A model generated the notes under the pieces. The model saw only the letters and a program-made list of their open reading frames with translations. It had not been told where the DNA came from and did not search any database. Below are positions 7,341 to 9,476 of a DNA stretch of 9,476 bases, piece after piece. The translations under genes and the position numbers were made by a program. This stretch comes from RXIX01 sp003989075 (GTDB lineage: Bacteria > Pseudomonadota > Gammaproteobacteria > Competibacterales > Competibacteraceae), in contig JAKOYN010000051.1 in NCBI GenBank assembly GCA_029780415.1, positions 1-9,476 of the forward strand, read 5' to 3'. Position 1 is the first letter of the stretch. Every line of letters begins with the position of its first letter.

Positions 7341-7348
7341 CTTTTTTG

Positions 7349-8518
7349 ATGACCTTTTTAGCCAAACGACCGAATCAGGCCGTGTTGTGGACCGCGCTGG
7401 CCGGCGTCCTGGCCGGATGTAGCACGGTGCCTAACGAGGAGTCGGCACCGGCACCGCTGGCAGTTCAGGCGGACAGCGAAGCGGTGAGCGATGAGCCCAT
7501 TCCGCAGTTTGAGCGGCCCAGTCGCAGCGGTAATCCGGATACCTATGTGGTATTTGGGCGCCGCTACCGGGTCAAGGAAACCAGTGCCGGCCATCGTGAA
7601 ACCGGTGTTGCGTCCTGGTATGGCTGGGAATTCCACGGTCGTAAAACCTCCAGCGGTCCTTTGTTCAACATGTTTGAACTGACCGCTGCGCACAAGACCT
7701 TGCCGCTGCCGACTTATGCGCGGGTCACCAACCTGGAGAATGGCCGTAACATCGTGGTCAAGATCACCGACCGCGGTCCGTTCGTCGGTGAGCGCGTTCT
7801 GGATCTGTCCTATGCCGCGGCGGCCCGTCTCGATATGCTGGAAACCGGCACCGCCCGGGTCGAGATTGAAGCACTGGCACCGTATCAGAGCCTGCCGGAA
7901 CTGGCCGCGCGCCGCGCTGCTGCTCGCGAGCAGATCGCCAGTCGTGCCGCGCCGACCCTGCATTTCGCCCGCGAGGCCCCGGCCCGCCCGGCGGCCAGTA
8001 TGGCGACCGTGGCTCTGGCGGCAGCGAATGCGCGCGCCCGCAGCGGCGGCGAACTGTCGCGACTCGCCAAGGTTTCGCCGCTGGTCATCGCCAAGAATCC
8101 GGATAAGGTCGCAGTCGTGACCAGAACCGCGCCGGCGGCCAAGGGTCGCGACACAGTGGCAGTAGCAGCCAGAACCGCGCCGACCGCCAAGGGCCGGGAA
8201 ACGGTGGCGGTGCGGGATATGCCGGCGGCCAAGGGTGGCGGCACGGCAGCGAAGACCCGGGAGAGCACGGCCGCACGCACTCCGGTGGCGAGCAAGAATG
8301 GTGCGCTGTATCTGGTCGGTATGGTTAGCGAGCGCAATGGCGCGCAGCGTGCGCAGGGCCAGCTCAGCAGCCAGCTGCGCCGCGATGTGCGCGTCGAATC
8401 GGGTGCCGGTCGGCAATACGAAGTGCGGGTGCCCTTGCGCAACCCGGGCGAGGCGCGGCAGGTGGCCGTGCGCCTGGCCAGTCTGGGCATCAGTCGCTCG
8501 CGCATCGTTGTTGATTGA
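7349..8518 (+). CDS. rlpA: RlpA family outer-membrane lipoprotein with altered active-site loop
   Basis: RlpA proteins are SPOR-domain lipoproteins. In Pseudomonas, RlpA is a lytic transglycosylase that digests denuded glycan and aids daughter-cell separation. The 389-residue protein has a lipobox L-A-G-C24 and a short linker. Residues 85-176 form a double-psi beta-barrel with ASWYGWEFHGRKT, LTAAHKTLPLPTYARVTNL and ITDRGPFVGERVLDLSYAAA. A long Ala/Arg/Lys-rich linker (about 180-315) contains a 16-residue tandem repeat, and a weak SPOR domain spans about 318-389. His115 and Asp141 align with Pseudomonas His131 and Asp157. At the same offset, Glu120 is replaced by Pro104 and Asp123 by Asn107. 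The family is certain, but catalytic activity is doubtful. It lies 92 nt after mltB and 100 nt before dacA, and has a strong ribosome binding site. Confidence 0.93.
   Translation: MTFLAKRPNQAVLWTALAGVLAGCSTVPNEESAPAPLAVQADSEAVSDEPIPQFERPSRSGNPDTYVVFGRRYRVKETSAGHRETGVASWYGWEFHGRKTSSGPLFNMFELTAAHKTLPLPTYARVTNLENGRNIVVKITDRGPFVGERVLDLSYAAAARLDMLETGTARVEIEALAPYQSLPELAARRAAAREQIASRAAPTLHFAREAPARPAASMATVALAAANARARSGGELSRLAKVSPLVIAKNPDKVAVVTRTAPAAKGRDTVAVAARTAPTAKGRETVAVRDMPAAKGGGTAAKTRESTAARTPVASKNGALYLVGMVSERNGAQRAQGQLSSQLRRDVRVESGAGRQYEVRVPLRNPGEARQVAVRLASLGISRSRIVVD
8108..8245 (+). repeat. 48-nt in-frame tandem repeat in the rlpA linker
   Basis: Two full 48-nt units (8108-8155 and 8156-8203) are followed by a shorter 42-nt unit (8204-8245). 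They encode VAVVTRTAPAAKGRDT, VAVAARTAPTAKGRET and VAVRDMPAAKGGGT. The conserved core is AP-x-AKG-x-x-T, with Arg or Lys giving a positive charge. The repeats lie between the barrel and the SPOR domain and keep the reading frame. The units differ at several bases, many of them synonymous, so the duplication is not very recent. Confidence 0.85.
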
Positions 8519-8550
8519 TGGTGGGCTGGAGCGGATGGGCGCGGCGTGAT

Positions 8551-8579
8551 TTGTTTCGGGGCCGGGCTTCTCCTAGAAT
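8551..8579 (+). promoter_or_regulatory. Candidate sigma70-type promoter for dacA
   Basis: TTGTTT (8551-8556) and TAGAAT (8574-8579) are separated by exactly 17 bp. The -10 matches consensus at five of six positions and the -35 at three. A start near 8586 would give a leader of about 33 nt before the dacA ATG at 8619. It lies in the 100-nt gap after rlpA, so dacA may be transcribed independently as well as by read-through. Prediction only. Confidence 0.5.
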
Positions 8580-8618
8580 CGGCCAGCTTTGTTTAACCAC
8601 GGGAATTGTCCACGACTT

Positions 8619-9476
8619 ATGCTGTACTTGACCGCGCGCCGCATCCTGCTGTTTCCGCTGCTTCTGGCCCTGCTCTGGCTGAATGCCGGTGGGGTCGCCC
8701 TTGCCCAAACCGCCGCCCTGGCCGTGCCACCGCCGCCGCAGGTGCCGGTGCGCGGCTATGTGCTGATGGATTACCAGAGTGGCAACCTGTTGGCCAATTC
8801 CAAGGGCGACGAGCGCATGGAGCCGGCCAGCATCACCAAGCTGATGACCGGCTATGTGATCTACCGGGCCCTGCAGTCGGGCAAGATTCACCTGAACGAT
8901 CAGGTCACCATCAGCGAGAAGGCCTGGCGGACCGGCGGCTCCAAGATGTTTATCAAGCTGGGCAGTCAGGTGCCGGTGGAGGATCTGCTGCTGGGCATGG
9001 TGGTACAGTCCGGCAATGACGCCACCGTAGCGTTGGCTGAGCATGTCGCCGGCTCCGAGGAGACCTTCGTCAAGCTGATGAATCAGGAGGCCGAACGTCT
9101 CGGGATGAGCAGCAGTCATTTCACTAATGCCGCTGGCCTGCCCGATCCCAATCACTACATGTCGGCGCATGACATCGCCACCCTGGCCCGGGCGGTGATT
9201 CGCGAGTTCCCCGAGCACTATGCGCGCTACTCGGTGCGCAGTTTCAAGTACAACAATATCGATCAGCAGAATCGTAACCGCCTGCTGTTGACTGATCCGT
9301 CAGTGGACGGTGTTAAGACCGGCCATACCGAATCGGCCGGCTATTGCCTGGTATCTTCGGCTAAGCGCAACGACACCCGCCTGATCGGCGTGGTGCTCGG
9401 CGCACAGAAGGAGAAGGAGCGTTTTCAGGCCAGTCAGGCCCTGCTCAACTACGGCTTCAGCTTCTTTGAAAGCCGC
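8619..9476 (+). CDS. dacA: D-alanyl-D-alanine carboxypeptidase (PBP5/6 family), 3'-truncated
   Basis: DacA removes the terminal D-Ala from pentapeptide stems in the periplasm, limiting cross-link donors and keeping cell diameter regular. The window contains 286 codons and cuts the gene at its right edge. A signal peptide (1-29, cleavage probably after ALA before QT) is followed by a proline-rich stretch with four prolines at 37-40. The peptidase S11 domain has all three motifs: S71-ITK74, S131-GN133 and K233-TG235 followed by His. The segment GYVLMDYQSGNLLA, the stretch HFTNAAGLPDPNHYMSAHD, and ALLNYGFSFFE at the end are typical. The missing part should be the beta-rich C-terminal domain and the amphipathic membrane anchor. 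The ATG is preceded only by a weak GGGAA at long spacing. The same gene at this position is called dacC in Pseudomonas. Confidence 0.95.
   Translation, partial: MLYLTARRILLFPLLLALLWLNAGGVALAQTAALAVPPPPQVPVRGYVLMDYQSGNLLANSKGDERMEPASITKLMTGYVIYRALQSGKIHLNDQVTISEKAWRTGGSKMFIKLGSQVPVEDLLLGMVVQSGNDATVALAEHVAGSEETFVKLMNQEAERLGMSSSHFTNAAGLPDPNHYMSAHDIATLARAVIREFPEHYARYSVRSFKYNNIDQQNRNRLLLTDPSVDGVKTGHTESAGYCLVSSAKRNDTRLIGVVLGAQKEKERFQASQALLNYGFSFFESR

Noticed and set aside
7321..7347. Possible terminator before rlpA, from the palindrome CACCGGTG followed by a run of six T.
   Set aside because: The palindrome has no loop for a stable hairpin, and it is separated from the T-run by the purine-rich ribosome binding site, so it does not form a stem directly before the T-run.
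7310..7348. ATG at 7310 as an earlier rlpA start.
   Set aside because: The extra 13 residues would place a Cys/Arg-rich stretch before the signal peptide. The ATG at 7349 has a strong ribosome binding site at the right distance and gives a normal lipoprotein signal.
8490..9218. A 242-codon minus-strand open frame over dacA.
   Set aside because: It is antisense to the S11 peptidase domain, which has all three catalytic motifs in the plus-strand frame. The minus-strand product shows no family signature.

Overview
The window holds one compact cell-wall elongation cluster from a GC-rich bacterium. The protein types and gene order point to a gammaproteobacterium. mreBCD sits beside a divergent gatCA pair, as in Pseudomonas and Acinetobacter. 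The block mrdA-rodA-mltB-rlpA-dacA also has the order known from pseudomonads and xanthomonads. I cannot name a genus from the sequence.

Layout. Positions 1-462 carry the 5' end of gatA and all of gatC on the minus strand, encoding subunits of the Asp/Glu-tRNA amidotransferase. Positions 463-594 are an AT-richer divergent control region with a plausible mreB promoter and small symmetric sequence elements. From 595 to the right edge every gene is on the plus strand: mreB (595-1647), mreC (1668-2573), mreD (2570-3058), mrdA/PBP2 (3084-5021), rodA (5008-6111), mltB (6144-7256), rlpA (7349-8518) and a 3'-truncated dacA (8619-9476). Gaps run from overlaps of 4 and 14 nt to 92 nt before rlpA and 100 nt before dacA. 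The last gap contains a good promoter candidate. No convincing intrinsic terminator is visible.

How the genes work together. MreB filaments under the inner membrane organise MreC and MreD. These position the RodA glycosyltransferase and its partner transpeptidase PBP2, which together make lateral-wall peptidoglycan. MltB and RlpA are outer-membrane lipoproteins of glycan-cleaving families, and DacA trims the terminal D-Ala from pentapeptides. The cluster therefore pairs the wall-building machine with wall-remodelling enzymes.

This is mostly a known, conserved neighbourhood, and I see no mobile element, CRISPR array, RNA gene or defence system. The least ordinary gene is rlpA. Its barrel domain aligns with Pseudomonas RlpA, but the glutamate and aspartate of the active-site loop are Pro and Asn. 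Its SPOR domain is degenerate, and its linker is a basic 16-residue tandem repeat. A second point of note is that MreC ends in four prolines directly at a stop codon that overlaps the mreD start.
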